Numbered from the stretch's first letter, positions 30,048-40,581 are shown. The stretch: 50,765 bases of DNA from Bythopirellula sp. (GCA_028285205.1 JANQQA010000129.1:1-50765), one strand, 5' to 3'. Made by a program: numbers and translations. Notes: a model not told the origin generated them from the sequence alone.

Positions 30048-30728
30048 TCACAGCAGCGACTGCAGTTCCTGCATCGCGCAGACGTCCCGCTCTTGGCCCA
30101 AAGCGGCAAACGCAGCCTGCAGATTGTTCAGCATCCGCGTCAGCCACTGCCGGTGGGTCGCGCGAGTCAGCAGCTCAGGAGTAAACTGCACATTGAGACC
30201 GGTCGAGTCGCGGATTCGCTCGACAATTTCCTGCTTACCGAGTAGATCACCACCGCCAAACGGATCGATGTAGATCGATTCGCCAGACCGTTCCGCATCT
30301 TCTACCTCGGCCAGGAAATGCCCGGGAGCGTTCACGCCGTGGACCACCAGACCCAGCGGCTCGGCCACGCGTTTGTAGACCAGCACCAGCACGATCGGCA
30401 AGCCTTGGCGGGTGCGGAGCACGTCGGGGAGATAGCTGTTGCCAGGGCTGTAGTAGTCGTCGGTATTGCCACGCAAACCAAACACATCGAACAGCACGTC
30501 GTGTAGATGCGCGAGCAAAGCGGTCTTCGAGCGTGACTGCACTCGACGTTTCACCGTGTCGGCCAAGTTTTCGACAATTGTCTCGACCTCGGCGAGGCTG
30601 GCTTCAGGCCGTTCGTGCAAGGCAACCGCAAACGCGGCGCGGAACAGACCGTCGCTCGTATCGAGCGACGACATCTGCGATTCGAACAGTTCAAAAGCCG
30701 ACAGTCGACAGTACGCGGATTGTGGCAT
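30048..30728 (-). CDS. SirB1-family transglutaminase-like protein
   Basis: 226 residues. The family pattern is present: SYLPDVLRTRQGLPIVLVLVYKRVAEPLG, the PGHFL motif and YIDPFGGG, followed by a helical tail. SirB1 proteins have the transglutaminase fold and often a tetratricopeptide end; the nucleophilic Cys of true transglutaminases is replaced (here the helix starts GLPIVLVLVY), so catalysis is doubtful. The role is not established. It starts 33 bases after the Nramp-like gene and ends one base before the protease start. Confidence 0.85.
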   Translation of the reverse strand: MPQSAYCRLSAFELFESQMSSLDTSDGLFRAAFAVALHERPEASLAEVETIVENLADTVKRRVQSRSKTALLAHLHDVLFDVFGLRGNTDDYYSPGNSYLPDVLRTRQGLPIVLVLVYKRVAEPLGLVVHGVNAPGHFLAEVEDAERSGESIYIDPFGGGDLLGKQEIVERIRDSTGLNVQFTPELLTRATHRQWLTRMLNNLQAAFAALGQERDVCAMQELQSLL

Positions 30729-30761
30729 CAGATTCTCTTCTCTATTCCGCCGCTGTGAGAC

Positions 30762-32468
30762 TTAGGAAGTTTCGCTAGGTTGTCTCATTATCTGGACCAT
30801 AACGACAACAGCAATGTAGCAACCGACAAAGATCAACCCGGTGTTGCCTGCCTTCGAATAGACCGAAGTGATCGCTCCGACTACCGCAGCCACGACCGCG
30901 ATGCCCATTGCTACGTTCCAGATCACGCGACTTCGCCCGCGCGGTCGATGCTCGCCGAGAATCGCTTCTTGGTTCATCATCAGATAGAACGTGAAATAGG
31001 CAATTGGCAGCAGCACGAGCCCGAAGACACTCGTCGGAATCGCGAGATAAGCCTTCGCTTCGCCCTCCCAGATGATTGGCCAGAGAGCACCGGAAGCTGC
31101 GGCAAGGCAGCCCAGACGAAATACCTTGCCACCGAGTGGCGCATCGAAAATCTCGCAGAACGTGAATCCCGAAATCAGCAGCATCACCGAGATCGTGGAA
31201 AGGGTCATGCCAACCACGCCGAAGCCGAAGATCACGTTGGAAAAGAATCGCCCGTCGGAGTCCTCGCTGGCAAACAACTCTTGCAACGATTTCGCCAGAT
31301 CGCCCGTGTCGCGTTTCACGAGCATCGCGGCGAGATTCGATTCGCCCGCGGAGAGATCGCTCGACATGTCGTAAGTTCCGGACGCTTGGGCGGTATTCCG
31401 CGCGTCGATCAGGTCTGCGTACTGCCCTGCAAATCGTTCCGGGACCTGCACAACATTGCCTTCGACGACCGAACCGTCGGGCAGCCGACCATGAAATTGG
31501 CTGGCGGCGGCAATCACCACGCAACCCGTGGCTAGCACGAACGGAATGAACATGCCGGTCGCCATGTCGAAGATCGACAAACCTCGGAAGTCTCTATTCC
31601 ATCCGCTGGCCAGCAGATTGTAGGGCAACAGAAAGGTCATGTTGATGCCGACGGCAGTCGCACCTGCAGCCAGCACAATGTCGCGTTGCTGGTTGACGAT
31701 CTTGTCGGTCCAGTATTGCCGCGCACCAGGATCGGTAATCGCATCGATAAGCGGTTTGAGCGTGTCTGAAGGTTCAATGAGATTGCGCCACTTCGGTATC
31801 AACCCGGCGCCGAGTGCCGACCAATCGATTCCGTCGCCGACGAGGGAAATCCGAATGACCACACCAAAAAAGCATAATACGATTGCCGCAACGACAATCT
31901 TTAGCACAGTTTCGTAAATCTTGACCGTCACGCTCCCGGAGCCGTAGCTCCAAGTCACGGGTAGGCAGATGCACAGGATGACGAACGATACGACCCATTT
32001 ACCAGCGTTGCTTCCTTCCGGCCCCGGTGCCAACGCCCCTTCGCCGCTGAACAACCCTGGCAGTAGGTTTTGCTCCAGAACGCCGTAGCACAGCGAATAC
32101 TGCGGCATAGCCCACACCATGGTCGCCATCAACGAAGCGATCAGCCACGACCACCCCAACACCGGATTGATGTGCTTGTTGATTGCTCGAAAAGGACGCT
32201 CGCCCGTCGATAGTGTTACGTAGCTGATCGCACTGAGCATGATCACGCCCATGATCATGGCGAAAGGTTGCACCCAGACCATGCTCACGCCCGCGATGAT
32301 ACCCAGATAGAGGCTACTGCTGAGTGAGCCGCCGCCCAAGGTGATCGCACTTTGCAGCCAGCCGGGCCCGGAGAGTTTGACGTAGGTGAGCCACTTTGCG
32401 AGTCCACCCTTTTCTTCGGCAGCCAGAAGTAGCTGTCGATCGGCTTCAATCCGTGCGTCGTCTGACAT
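30762..32468 (-). CDS. Nramp-like divalent metal transporter
   Basis: 568 residues from the ATG at 32468, supported by an AAGGA site 6 bases upstream; the frame to 32501 adds 11 residues. About 11-12 membrane segments. The first one, KLSGPGWLQSAITLGGGSL, corresponds to the Nramp region GPG..x..A.(D/G)PG(N/S). The metal-binding DPGN is replaced by a GGGS-like stretch, so the metal site may be altered or absent, as in several distant Nramp relatives. A polar loop of about 90 residues lies in the second half. Ion and direction are not readable. First gene of a likely three-gene operon. Confidence 0.82.
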   Translation of the reverse strand: MSDDARIEADRQLLLAAEEKGGLAKWLTYVKLSGPGWLQSAITLGGGSLSSSLYLGIIAGVSMVWVQPFAMIMGVIMLSAISYVTLSTGERPFRAINKHINPVLGWSWLIASLMATMVWAMPQYSLCYGVLEQNLLPGLFSGEGALAPGPEGSNAGKWVVSFVILCICLPVTWSYGSGSVTVKIYETVLKIVVAAIVLCFFGVVIRISLVGDGIDWSALGAGLIPKWRNLIEPSDTLKPLIDAITDPGARQYWTDKIVNQQRDIVLAAGATAVGINMTFLLPYNLLASGWNRDFRGLSIFDMATGMFIPFVLATGCVVIAAASQFHGRLPDGSVVEGNVVQVPERFAGQYADLIDARNTAQASGTYDMSSDLSAGESNLAAMLVKRDTGDLAKSLQELFASEDSDGRFFSNVIFGFGVVGMTLSTISVMLLISGFTFCEIFDAPLGGKVFRLGCLAAASGALWPIIWEGEAKAYLAIPTSVFGLVLLPIAYFTFYLMMNQEAILGEHRPRGRSRVIWNVAMGIAVVAAVVGAITSVYSKAGNTGLIFVGCYIAVVVMVQIMRQPSETS

Positions 32469-32954
32469 GAAGAGTCCTTGGAATCGATCAGTGAGCGGCA
32501 ATCGCGAATGCGGGCTCGGGCGGAATCAGCGGCGCTTTGCCAGTTTGCCCAGGTCGAGAATAGCACGCATCGTTTACCTGGACAACTGCGCGGTGCACGG
32601 CGAATCAGGCTTTCACGATTCCCAACTTCACTCTTCCGCCTGGCGACGGACACACCCGTCCTGTTGGCTTACTTGGCGTGAATCGTCGCAACGGCGCGCA
32701 TCTTCGCGGCTCAGCTGTACGGCTGAAAAGAATCACGACTCGATAGCGTGCAAATCCTCTCAGGGCGGAAAGTTTTGGGTCTTGCGTCGGTGATGGCGCG
32801 TGGAGATACCATCGCTTTTTTACTGCCGGACTTCGCAGCTTCTATCGGCCGCCCCGCGATAGCGCTCAACGAGGCATGATTATCGCGCGCGGCAAACGGC
32901 GGCGCAGAGTCCGCCATGTGCCGGTGTGTTGCCTGTGTGCCTCAGAAATGCCGC
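32469..32954. other. Intergenic region, no gene recognised
   Basis: 486 bases between the end of the giant repeat gene and the start of the Nramp-like gene, both on the minus strand. The short open frames found here resemble no protein. It should hold the terminator of the first and the promoter of the second, but I could not pin either. Confidence 0.45.
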
Positions 32955-35900
32955 TTAGAACAGACCTTCCAGGGATTCCTCGTCGAGACTGAAGTACAGC
33001 TCGCGGGCGTCACTTTCGTTCGGCTCTTCGTCCAACTGCGAGTCCTCACTGCTTGCCGCGAGCGCCGCTCCGACCGCTGCCGACTGGCTAGCTGACTCGA
33101 AGTAGTCGTCGTCCATAGCTTCAAAGGCTGCCTCGCGTGCAGGGGGTGCGTATGCCGGCCGACCGGCGTAGGCGGCTGCGGCCAACTCACTCGCAGGAGC
33201 CAACGCCGCCGCGACAGCCGAACTTGAGACACTACGCTGCCACTCAAGGAACGCGGTACCACTACCGAACCGCTCGTTACCTCCTGGACTCGTGGCATTC
33301 GACGAGGACCGATAAGCGTTCTGCCACAATTGCATATCGAGACTATTGACCACTCCATCGGAATTGCCGTCACCGTCGGCCATGCTTGGCGTGCCGCTCA
33401 TGTTGTACCCGCGCTGGAGTGCCAAGAAGTCCATACCATCGGTGTCACCGTCCTGGTCGAAGTCGCCGGTATCATTCGTGCTGGGATCAATCGTATTACC
33501 CGCGACCACCGGAGGATCAAAGTTGCCCACAATCGGCAGCGCCAGTTCATCGCCAAATTCTGCATAGAGATCGGCACCAAATGGCACTGGCGTGAACGGA
33601 TGATTAAGGGTATTCACCGTGCCAAAGATCCGATCATTGACGCCATCGGCCGGATTCACGTCGTCGGAAATCAGGAAGTACCATTCAGAAATCGGGCGAT
33701 CAGATTGCGCACTGTTTCTGGGGACCCACAGGCCGATATCGTCGATACCGTCCTGATCCATATCCGTAGCGACCGGTCGATCGAGAACTCCTGGGAAGCC
33801 CCAGATGATGTTCGCATCCGCACCATTGAATCCATTGATCGCCAGGTCGAATGTGAAGACGTTGTTGTTGTACACACCAGCATCATCGATTCCGTCGCCA
33901 TCAAAGTCACCGACAATCGGATGCCCGAACAGGTTGGTGTTGACGACCGTGTCGATGATGTAGTCATGGTTTGTATCAAGGGCCCATTGGCCGGCGTAGT
34001 ACAGCCCAATCTCATCGCCGTTGTTCGCGTTGGCGTCAAAGTTTCCGGCAATCGGCAATGCCCCAGCGATATCCGCGAAGCCGGGAATCGGAGCCTGCGT
34101 GACGATCAGATCATTCACGCCATCAGGATCGCCGTTGCCGTAAACGACACCGTCACTATCAAAGTCGATCAGCCACTGGAAGATGCCATTGTAGTTTCCG
34201 TAATTGGCAAATTGATCGAAGAAGCGTTGCCCCGGCATGTTGGTGCCGATCGGCGTGAAGCGACCAGCCGTTAGCAGATCATGCGGACTCTGGTTACCAG
34301 AAATCGCCGCGCCGTTGAGGAAGGCATCCATCGTGAAGGAGATGTCAACGTTCGTCGCGTCGTTGCCAATCTGGCCGTTCGACGGATCCCAAACGAAGTT
34401 GCCATTGATGTCGATGTCGATATTCTGCGAGACGTAGGTGCCAATTTCTGGCACACTGTCGATCGTGAACCGTCCGACAAAATCACCTCCCGGAACACCA
34501 TCGCCACTTGGGAAGGTCGGATTGGCGAGCGGACCAGTTGCGTTCGATTCGCCATCCAAATTGTTATTCGCCGGATCAACCAAGTTGTCAGAGACAGTCA
34601 ACGTATAGCGATCGTCCGGCAGGAAGTCTGCGAAATCCAACTGGATCGTCGAAGTTGCTTGCTGGTTGGCGACAGCAAATTGCAACACCGTGACGTTGGT
34701 AATACCAATCGGCCCGACGTGGTCGCCGACCAACGTGTAATTGCCAACGGTTTCTGCTATCTCTTGCTGCAATGCAAAATAGGTGAAGTTCGGATCGACA
34801 TTCGACCGCAGCGGAAGATCACGCACATGAATCGTGATCGAGTTCGTGAGCGGCGTGAAACCGTTTACCGAGGGCTTCGGATCGAAAAGGTTGTACGTTG
34901 GATCCGCCGTCGGATGCACAGCTTGCGTGGCGCCAACAGGATCGTAGACCTGCGGGCCTTGCGTGTCGATGAAGATGTTCAAAGTGTCGACGTTGTCGGC
35001 AATCTCACCCCCCATCGGCATCGGATTGCCGGCGACATCTTCCGCCGTCACCAACAAACGGCGCAGTCCGTCTTTCGGCAATCCAACAATCTCGTTGAGG
35101 TCGAGCACGGAAACGATTTCCCAGTACCCTAGCGGATCTCCATTGTCGTCGACGAACGCGTCGTTACCGTCGAACGGCACGGCAACCGTCTGACCGAGGA
35201 AGTCATCGGTCGCTAGATCAATAACACCGTCCCCGTCGCGATCGTTGTAAACGCGGACGACGGTGTTGGCTTCCGCCCGTCCCCACAGTCGTGGCGTCGT
35301 GTCGTTGGTCACGCGGTCCCCGAACGTGGCCGGGTCGGTGGTGACGCCGCTATCGCTATCAGCGGCTAGCCCGTCGTCGGGTACTATGCCGTTTGGTAGA
35401 CCGAACGATACAGCTGGCGTCACTGTGTCGACGATTAGTTCGAGCAAGAAGTCGCTACTGACGTTGCCTGCACGATCTTCGACCTCCAGTTTGAGGTTGT
35501 GCACTCCGTCTGCCAGCACACCGCCAGCAAGAACTGCATTGTTCACACCGACGGTCGCAAAGTATTGGTCGGGCAGACGCTCTTGAATCAGCGTCAGTGC
35601 CGTGAACATATCGGCAGCGACGTTCACCGCATCAACCGCTGCATCTTGCGTGGAATCGTAGAGCAAGAATTCGGGTTCGTTGTTTGGAGCACCAAAACTC
35701 TCGTAGCGATCGTAAATGCGGAACTTGTAGTTATCGCTAAACAACACTTGAGCCAAGAAGACATTTGGATCTTCCGAAGTCATCGTCACGATTGGTTGAT
35801 TCTGTTTGGTGACATTATCAACATCGCTACGGCCAGTATCCCCAGTTACGGAGTTCGTGATCAGATCCAAATAGGGCGTATTTGGCGCCGTCTTGTCGAT

Positions 35901-38900
35901 GACGATCCGCAACGCGTTTGCATTCGCGTCGGCCAGTGGAGTGAAATTACCGGCCCAGTCCTCGAACCGCACGGTCATGTCGTAGACACCCTCGACCATC
36001 GGTTCGACCGTCACTTCCCAGGCGCCGAGTCCATCGCCGTCGATGTTGTTCGACAACTCACTACCTACTAAGCCGGAACCCACCAGGATGGGATTCGCTC
36101 CGACCACCGCATTGCCCGACGCGTCCATGACCAAGGTCGCGTAAACGAATACCTTGTTGTTGATCTCCGCGACACCGTCGAACGCCGGCTCCCATTTGTT
36201 CGTCACGTCATCGTCGTTCAACATTCCCGAATCGCTCGAATCGAGCAGATTCGGCGTCACTGCCGCCGGTGCCACTGTGTCGACGTAAACTTCAAGCAAG
36301 AAGTCTTCGCTAATGTTGCCAGCACGATCTTCAACCTCGAGCTTTAGGTTATGCGTGCCATCAGCAAGTTGACCAGCGACCACGGCCTCGTTGCCGCCAC
36401 CAAATTGAGCAGCGAGCGTCTCCAAGATCAGCGTCTGCGCGGTGAACATATCACCAGCCACGTTATTCGCATCGACAGCCGCGTCGAGAGCTGAATCGTA
36501 CAACAGGAATTCCGCCAGCGCGGTGCCGTTCGGATCAATGAATCGGTCATAGATTCGGAACTTGAGATTGTCCTGGAACAGCACCTGAGCCAATTGAATA
36601 TTGGGGTCCGAGGTCGTCATCGAGACATCGGGAGTGTTGTCCATCGTAATCTCATCGCTGAGATTCTCGCCCGTGTCGTTGACTAGGTCCAGCAACGGCG
36701 TGTTGGGCTGCACCTTATCGATCACGATTCGCAGTGCGTTGGCGGTGGCGGCATCCAGCGGAGTAAAGTTTCCAGCCCAGTCTTCAAATCTCACAGTGAT
36801 GTCATAGACGCCATCAACCAGCGGCTCGACCGTGACCTCCCATGCTCCCAGCCCATCGTCGGCAACGTCGTTCGAATTCTCGCTGCCAACCAGACCTTCT
36901 CCGATGAGTACCGGCCCCCCGATGTTCGCGCCATTGGCGGGATTCACTCGCGTCGCGTAGACGAACACCTTGTTGTTGATTTCCGCCACACCATCAAACG
37001 CAGGCTGCCACTTGTTGGTGACATTATCTGTGTTGTCCATGCCCGAGTCACTTGAATCAAGCAAGTTCGGCATCACCGCCGCCGGCGCTGCCGAATCGAC
37101 GAATACCTCCAGCAGGAAGTCGTCACTGATGTTGCCTGCCCGGTCTTCAACTTCGAGCTTAAGATTGTGAGTGCCGTCGGCCAGATTGAGTGCGCGTGTT
37201 AGTGCGGTTAGCGAGGTGAACATGTCACCGGCAGTCGTCACGTTGTCGGCAGCCGCGTCTATAGCGGAGTCGTAAATCAGTGTCTCAGGATTGCTGTTGA
37301 AACGATCAAAGATTCGGAACTTTAAGTTGTCCGTGAAAAGTGTTTGCGACAACGCGATGTTGGGGTCGGTCGTGGTCATAAAGAACTGCGGCATCGGATT
37401 ACTTGTTATCTCATCCGACAAGTTCTCTCCCGTATCATCAATGAGATCCAGCAGAGGCGTATTGGGCGCCAACACGTCGACCACCACATCAACGACGGTT
37501 GCCGCGTTGCCGTCAAGATCCACATCGAAGTTGGTGACCGTGCCCGCAGCGTCTTCAACTTCCAGCGTGATATCGTAAGTGCCATCAGCGAGCGGTTCCG
37601 TCGTAATTTCCCATAGACCAAGTCCATCGTTGTTCGCGCCACCGATGCCACCGATTGCGCCGACGCCGACGTCGGACGCATCGGATCCGACGATCGTTTG
37701 ACCAACCGGATTGCCATTGGCAAAAATCCGCACCGTGGAACTAGCGGGAGCAATCCCCTGGAACGCCAAGGCTCGGATGTTGGTGACATTATCCGTAGCG
37801 AACATTCCCGTGTCGCTCGACGCGTTCAGGTCCGCCGAAATCACGTTGTCCACGGGGGTATCGTCTAGGATCGTGATGAAAAGTGGGTCTGACAATTGAG
37901 CACGAGCGGTTTCTCGATTCGGATCCTGCTGTCCGTCAACCATCTGCACAGCTGACGTAACGAAATACTCACCATCGGCCAGCGCGGCGCTGGGAGTGAA
38001 CATCCACAGAAAGCCACTCGCTCCTACCTGATTGGCAAAACCCTCGGTGACGGTGCCGTCGCCGAGATTCACTAGTGTCACGAATACGCCGGCCCCATCG
38101 TCCGTCGCGTCGGCCGCATTGCCGTCGTTGTTGGGGTCGATCGTCGCTTGATTCAGCAGGGTGATTCCCATGTCGCGGAAGTCCACCAGATCCGCCTGCA
38201 CTAGGAACGTAGGCGTTGTGTCGCTGGTCACGTTGTCGGTATCACTGGCGCCGGTATCACTTGCTGATACCAGGTCGACGAACGCAGGTGCCGGAGCGGC
38301 GAAGTTCTCGATCTCCAGGTCGTACTGATTGATGTCTGCAGGCGCTTTGCCTAACACACGAATTGTATAAGTCTCTTGAGAAACAACAGGAAGCACGACC
38401 TCTTCGTTGTCTGTGACGCTCGTTGAATCGACTATTAGGTTACCCGCCGAGTCGCGGACCTCCAAATCAAGATCGCCATTAATATCATCAAAGAACAAGT
38501 TGACGATGAGCTTGCCCGTGTGATGCGCCGTGTATTGAAAGAAGTCGATATCGCCAACATTGATGGTCGCGAAATCGTTGAAGATCACGTAAGGAGCCGA
38601 GCCAGCGACGGTGAGTTCTAGCGTATCGATTTCAAAAACATTGGCGAAATTTGCAGGCACTTGTAGGTTGCCATTCGCGTCAAGGCCACCGGCAACCATG
38701 ACACCGATGTCAAATACTTCGACGTTGGCGTCGGAAACGTCGTACGTCGCGGTGAAGGTTCGCCCGTCGGCTGACCAGCTGCCTGATGCCAGGCTCAGGG
38801 TGCTCGCCACATCCGGAGCAAAGGTAAGCGTCGGATCCGCAGACCCGTCGTCGGTCATCGGTTCGCTAAACAGCACTGCGATCGTGAATGGGTTCGCAAC

Positions 38901-40463
38901 ATCTACGTCAGAAATCAACAGATCGCTCGGTGTCACGCTCAGGACCGTTGGGTTCTCCGTGTCGATGATGAACTGATCGACTTCAGTGCGATTGGCCTGC
39001 AGATTCCCTGCCACATCTTGAGCACCACTCGCGGTAATGTCGATCCCGTTCACGGTTACGCCCGCATCTGCAACGCCATAGGTCGCCGTGTAGGCCGTGT
39101 CGCCTGCCGACCAAGCCCCCGACACGAACGTCAGCGTGCTAGCCACTGCCGGATCGAAGCTAATCGTGGGGTTCGCGGAACCATCCGACGTCATTGCCTC
39201 GTCGTAGACCACTACGACAGTGAACGGACTGCCAACATCTGCGTCAGTTACGACCGTATCACTCGGTGTGATGCTCAAGGCATTGGGGTTGTCCGTATCG
39301 ATGTCGAACACATCCGCGTTGGCACTAACCGTCTGGAGATTGCCGACCGCATCGCGAGCTCCGCTGACATCGACATCGACTCCCGTTACCGCCACACCGG
39401 CATCAGCAACGTCGTACACGGCGCGATAAGTCGTTGCATTCAGCCAACTCGAGGCAGCCGCATCCAGAGTGAGTGTACTGGCCACCGCTGGATTAAAGGC
39501 AAGCGTCGGATCCGCACTGCCATCGGTTGTCATATCTTCGCTGAAGACAACATCAATGCTGAATGCATTGTTACCAACAGTGGCATCGCTAACGACGAGG
39601 TCACTTGGGGTGACACTGAAAACCGTAGGGTTTTCCGTATCGATGCTGAATGCATCGACCTCGGTCGCACCGGCTGGAGCGTTGCCGCCAAGATCTTGGC
39701 CACCTGAGACCTCGATGTCGATATTGTCGACTTCGACACTTGCGTCAGCAACGTTGTAAGTTGCCGTGTAGGTCGTATCGCCTGCCGACCAACTGCCACT
39801 TGCGAAGGTGAGCGTAGAGGACACATTCGGGATGAACGCCAAAGTCGGGTTTTGCGAGCCATCGCTGACCATCGCCTCGTCGTACTCGACGGTGACCGTA
39901 AAACTACCTGCGCCGACATCCGCATCAGTAATTAGCGTATCGTTGACGGCAATACTCAGTACGTCGGCTTGCGTGTTGATGTCAAAAATGTCAAATGCAT
40001 CGCTCGGAGCTTGCAGGTCTCCCGCGGCGTCGCGCCCGCCACTGACATTTACGTCAACTCCCGGAATATCAACCCCCGCGTCGGCAACGTTAAACACTGC
40101 CGTATACGTCAGCATGTCGGGCGACCAACTATCGGATGCGAAGGAAAGCGTACTGGCTACATTCGGATCAAACACCAGCGTCGGATCAGAAGTCCCATCT
40201 GCGGTCATCGCCTCGTTGAACTCAACGGCAATCGAGAAGCTACTGGCACCGACGTCGCCGTCGGTGATCAACGTATCGCTCGGCGTGACACTCACGACCG
40301 TCGGTGTCGTCAGCATATGACGCGCTTCCAGATGCTCGACACTTAGCAATGGTCCACGAGGCCCGTTCGCGAGTTTCCTAGCGCGTTGCTGTTTGTTGCG
40401 ACGAGGAGCTTTGCCAAGGCGATTGCGCGAGTACTCAAAAATTGAACGACGACGAGAAAACAT
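32955..40463 (-). CDS. Giant secreted repeat protein with PPC, Ig-like, FG-GAP-like and dockerin modules
   Basis: 2,502 residues. The N-terminus is Arg/Lys-rich and carries LEARHML at 45-51, like the LEPR-XLL element found at the start of large planctomycete surface proteins; a normal signal peptide is not visible. Order of modules: five tandem units of about 110 residues (55-615) that share VTPSD, EAM, DPTL and YTATYDVADAG phrases; a PPC-like beta domain (about 617-720); Ig-like units, including three large related units of up to 250 residues (999-1680); a further Ig-like stretch; an FG-GAP/VCBS-like region with Asp-rich loops (about 2140-2250); a type I dockerin pair (2332-2392); and a low-complexity acidic tail. 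It is acidic, calcium-binding in appearance, and probably a cell-surface adhesin or matrix protein. Dockerins normally dock on cohesins, none of which is visible here. Confidence 0.92.
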   Translation of the reverse strand: MFSRRRSIFEYSRNRLGKAPRRNKQQRARKLANGPRGPLLSVEHLEARHMLTTPTVVSVTPSDTLITDGDVGASSFSIAVEFNEAMTADGTSDPTLVFDPNVASTLSFASDSWSPDMLTYTAVFNVADAGVDIPGVDVNVSGGRDAAGDLQAPSDAFDIFDINTQADVLSIAVNDTLITDADVGAGSFTVTVEYDEAMVSDGSQNPTLAFIPNVSSTLTFASGSWSAGDTTYTATYNVADASVEVDNIDIEVSGGQDLGGNAPAGATEVDAFSIDTENPTVFSVTPSDLVVSDATVGNNAFSIDVVFSEDMTTDGSADPTLAFNPAVASTLTLDAAASSWLNATTYRAVYDVADAGVAVTGVDVDVSGARDAVGNLQTVSANADVFDIDTDNPNALSITPSDTVVTDADVGSPFTVVVVYDEAMTSDGSANPTISFDPAVASTLTFVSGAWSAGDTAYTATYGVADAGVTVNGIDITASGAQDVAGNLQANRTEVDQFIIDTENPTVLSVTPSDLLISDVDVANPFTIAVLFSEPMTDDGSADPTLTFAPDVASTLSLASGSWSADGRTFTATYDVSDANVEVFDIGVMVAGGLDANGNLQVPANFANVFEIDTLELTVAGSAPYVIFNDFATINVGDIDFFQYTAHHTGKLIVNLFFDDINGDLDLEVRDSAGNLIVDSTSVTDNEEVVLPVVSQETYTIRVLGKAPADINQYDLEIENFAAPAPAFVDLVSASDTGASDTDNVTSDTTPTFLVQADLVDFRDMGITLLNQATIDPNNDGNAADATDDGAGVFVTLVNLGDGTVTEGFANQVGASGFLWMFTPSAALADGEYFVTSAVQMVDGQQDPNRETARAQLSDPLFITILDDTPVDNVISADLNASSDTGMFATDNVTNIRALAFQGIAPASSTVRIFANGNPVGQTIVGSDASDVGVGAIGGIGGANNDGLGLWEITTEPLADGTYDITLEVEDAAGTVTNFDVDLDGNAATVVDVVVDVLAPNTPLLDLIDDTGENLSDEITSNPMPQFFMTTTDPNIALSQTLFTDNLKFRIFDRFNSNPETLIYDSAIDAAADNVTTAGDMFTSLTALTRALNLADGTHNLKLEVEDRAGNISDDFLLEVFVDSAAPAAVMPNLLDSSDSGMDNTDNVTNKWQPAFDGVAEINNKVFVYATRVNPANGANIGGPVLIGEGLVGSENSNDVADDGLGAWEVTVEPLVDGVYDITVRFEDWAGNFTPLDAATANALRIVIDKVQPNTPLLDLVNDTGENLSDEITMDNTPDVSMTTSDPNIQLAQVLFQDNLKFRIYDRFIDPNGTALAEFLLYDSALDAAVDANNVAGDMFTAQTLILETLAAQFGGGNEAVVAGQLADGTHNLKLEVEDRAGNISEDFLLEVYVDTVAPAAVTPNLLDSSDSGMLNDDDVTNKWEPAFDGVAEINNKVFVYATLVMDASGNAVVGANPILVGSGLVGSELSNNIDGDGLGAWEVTVEPMVEGVYDMTVRFEDWAGNFTPLADANANALRIVIDKTAPNTPYLDLITNSVTGDTGRSDVDNVTKQNQPIVTMTSEDPNVFLAQVLFSDNYKFRIYDRYESFGAPNNEPEFLLYDSTQDAAVDAVNVAADMFTALTLIQERLPDQYFATVGVNNAVLAGGVLADGVHNLKLEVEDRAGNVSSDFLLELIVDTVTPAVSFGLPNGIVPDDGLAADSDSGVTTDPATFGDRVTNDTTPRLWGRAEANTVVRVYNDRDGDGVIDLATDDFLGQTVAVPFDGNDAFVDDNGDPLGYWEIVSVLDLNEIVGLPKDGLRRLLVTAEDVAGNPMPMGGEIADNVDTLNIFIDTQGPQVYDPVGATQAVHPTADPTYNLFDPKPSVNGFTPLTNSITIHVRDLPLRSNVDPNFTYFALQQEIAETVGNYTLVGDHVGPIGITNVTVLQFAVANQQATSTIQLDFADFLPDDRYTLTVSDNLVDPANNNLDGESNATGPLANPTFPSGDGVPGGDFVGRFTIDSVPEIGTYVSQNIDIDINGNFVWDPSNGQIGNDATNVDISFTMDAFLNGAAISGNQSPHDLLTAGRFTPIGTNMPGQRFFDQFANYGNYNGIFQWLIDFDSDGVVYGNGDPDGVNDLIVTQAPIPGFADIAGALPIAGNFDANANNGDEIGLYYAGQWALDTNHDYIIDTVVNTNLFGHPIVGDFDGDGIDDAGVYNNNVFTFDLAINGFNGADANIIWGFPGVLDRPVATDMDQDGIDDIGLWVPRNSAQSDRPISEWYFLISDDVNPADGVNDRIFGTVNTLNHPFTPVPFGADLYAEFGDELALPIVGNFDPPVVAGNTIDPSTNDTGDFDQDGDTDGMDFLALQRGYNMSGTPSMADGDGNSDGVVNSLDMQLWQNAYRSSSNATSPGGNERFGSGTAFLEWQRSVSSSAVAAALAPASELAAAAYAGRPAYAPPAREAAFEAMDDDYFESASQSAAVGAALAASSEDSQLDEEPNESDARELYFSLDEESLEGLF
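33288..33470 (-). other. Type I dockerin module in the giant protein
   Basis: Two calcium-loop helices: GDFDQDGDTDGMDFLALQR, and after a short linker a second loop DGDGNSDGVVNSLDMQLWQ. Spacing and Asp pattern are those of dockerin type I. Confidence 0.8.
35424..37469. repeat. Large coding repeats in the giant gene (three units)
   Basis: Unit one spans residues 999-1250, unit two 1251-1524, and unit three, shortened, 1525-1680. They share phrases such as HNLKLEVEDRAGN, DPNI.L.Q.LF.DN.KFRI and GLGAWEVTVEP. Divergence between units is substantial, so they are old duplications. Confidence 0.8.
38619..40301. repeat. Five tandem coding repeats in the giant gene
   Basis: Five units of about 330 bases encode residues 55-615. 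Each carries the order (V/L)SVTPSD, a D(A/V)DVG step, a (V/S)x(E/D)AM or SEDM step, P(T)LxFxPxVASTL, and ending in a FDIDT-type phrase. The unit fits one Ig-like domain. Confidence 0.85.
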
Positions 40464-40581
40464 GACAGTGCCCTCTGGCGAGAAAAACTTAGGTGTCGGA
40501 TATGAAGCGAGCTATGACAGCGAGTGGCACGCCGACCAAGAGGCGGAGTGCACATATGTATTCGCAGACCTTGCGAGAGTT

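Noticed and set aside
33330..35132. Plus-strand frames of up to 314 codons opposite the giant gene
   Set aside because: They lie opposite a continuous 2,502-residue frame with clear domain structure and have no ribosome sites or motifs.
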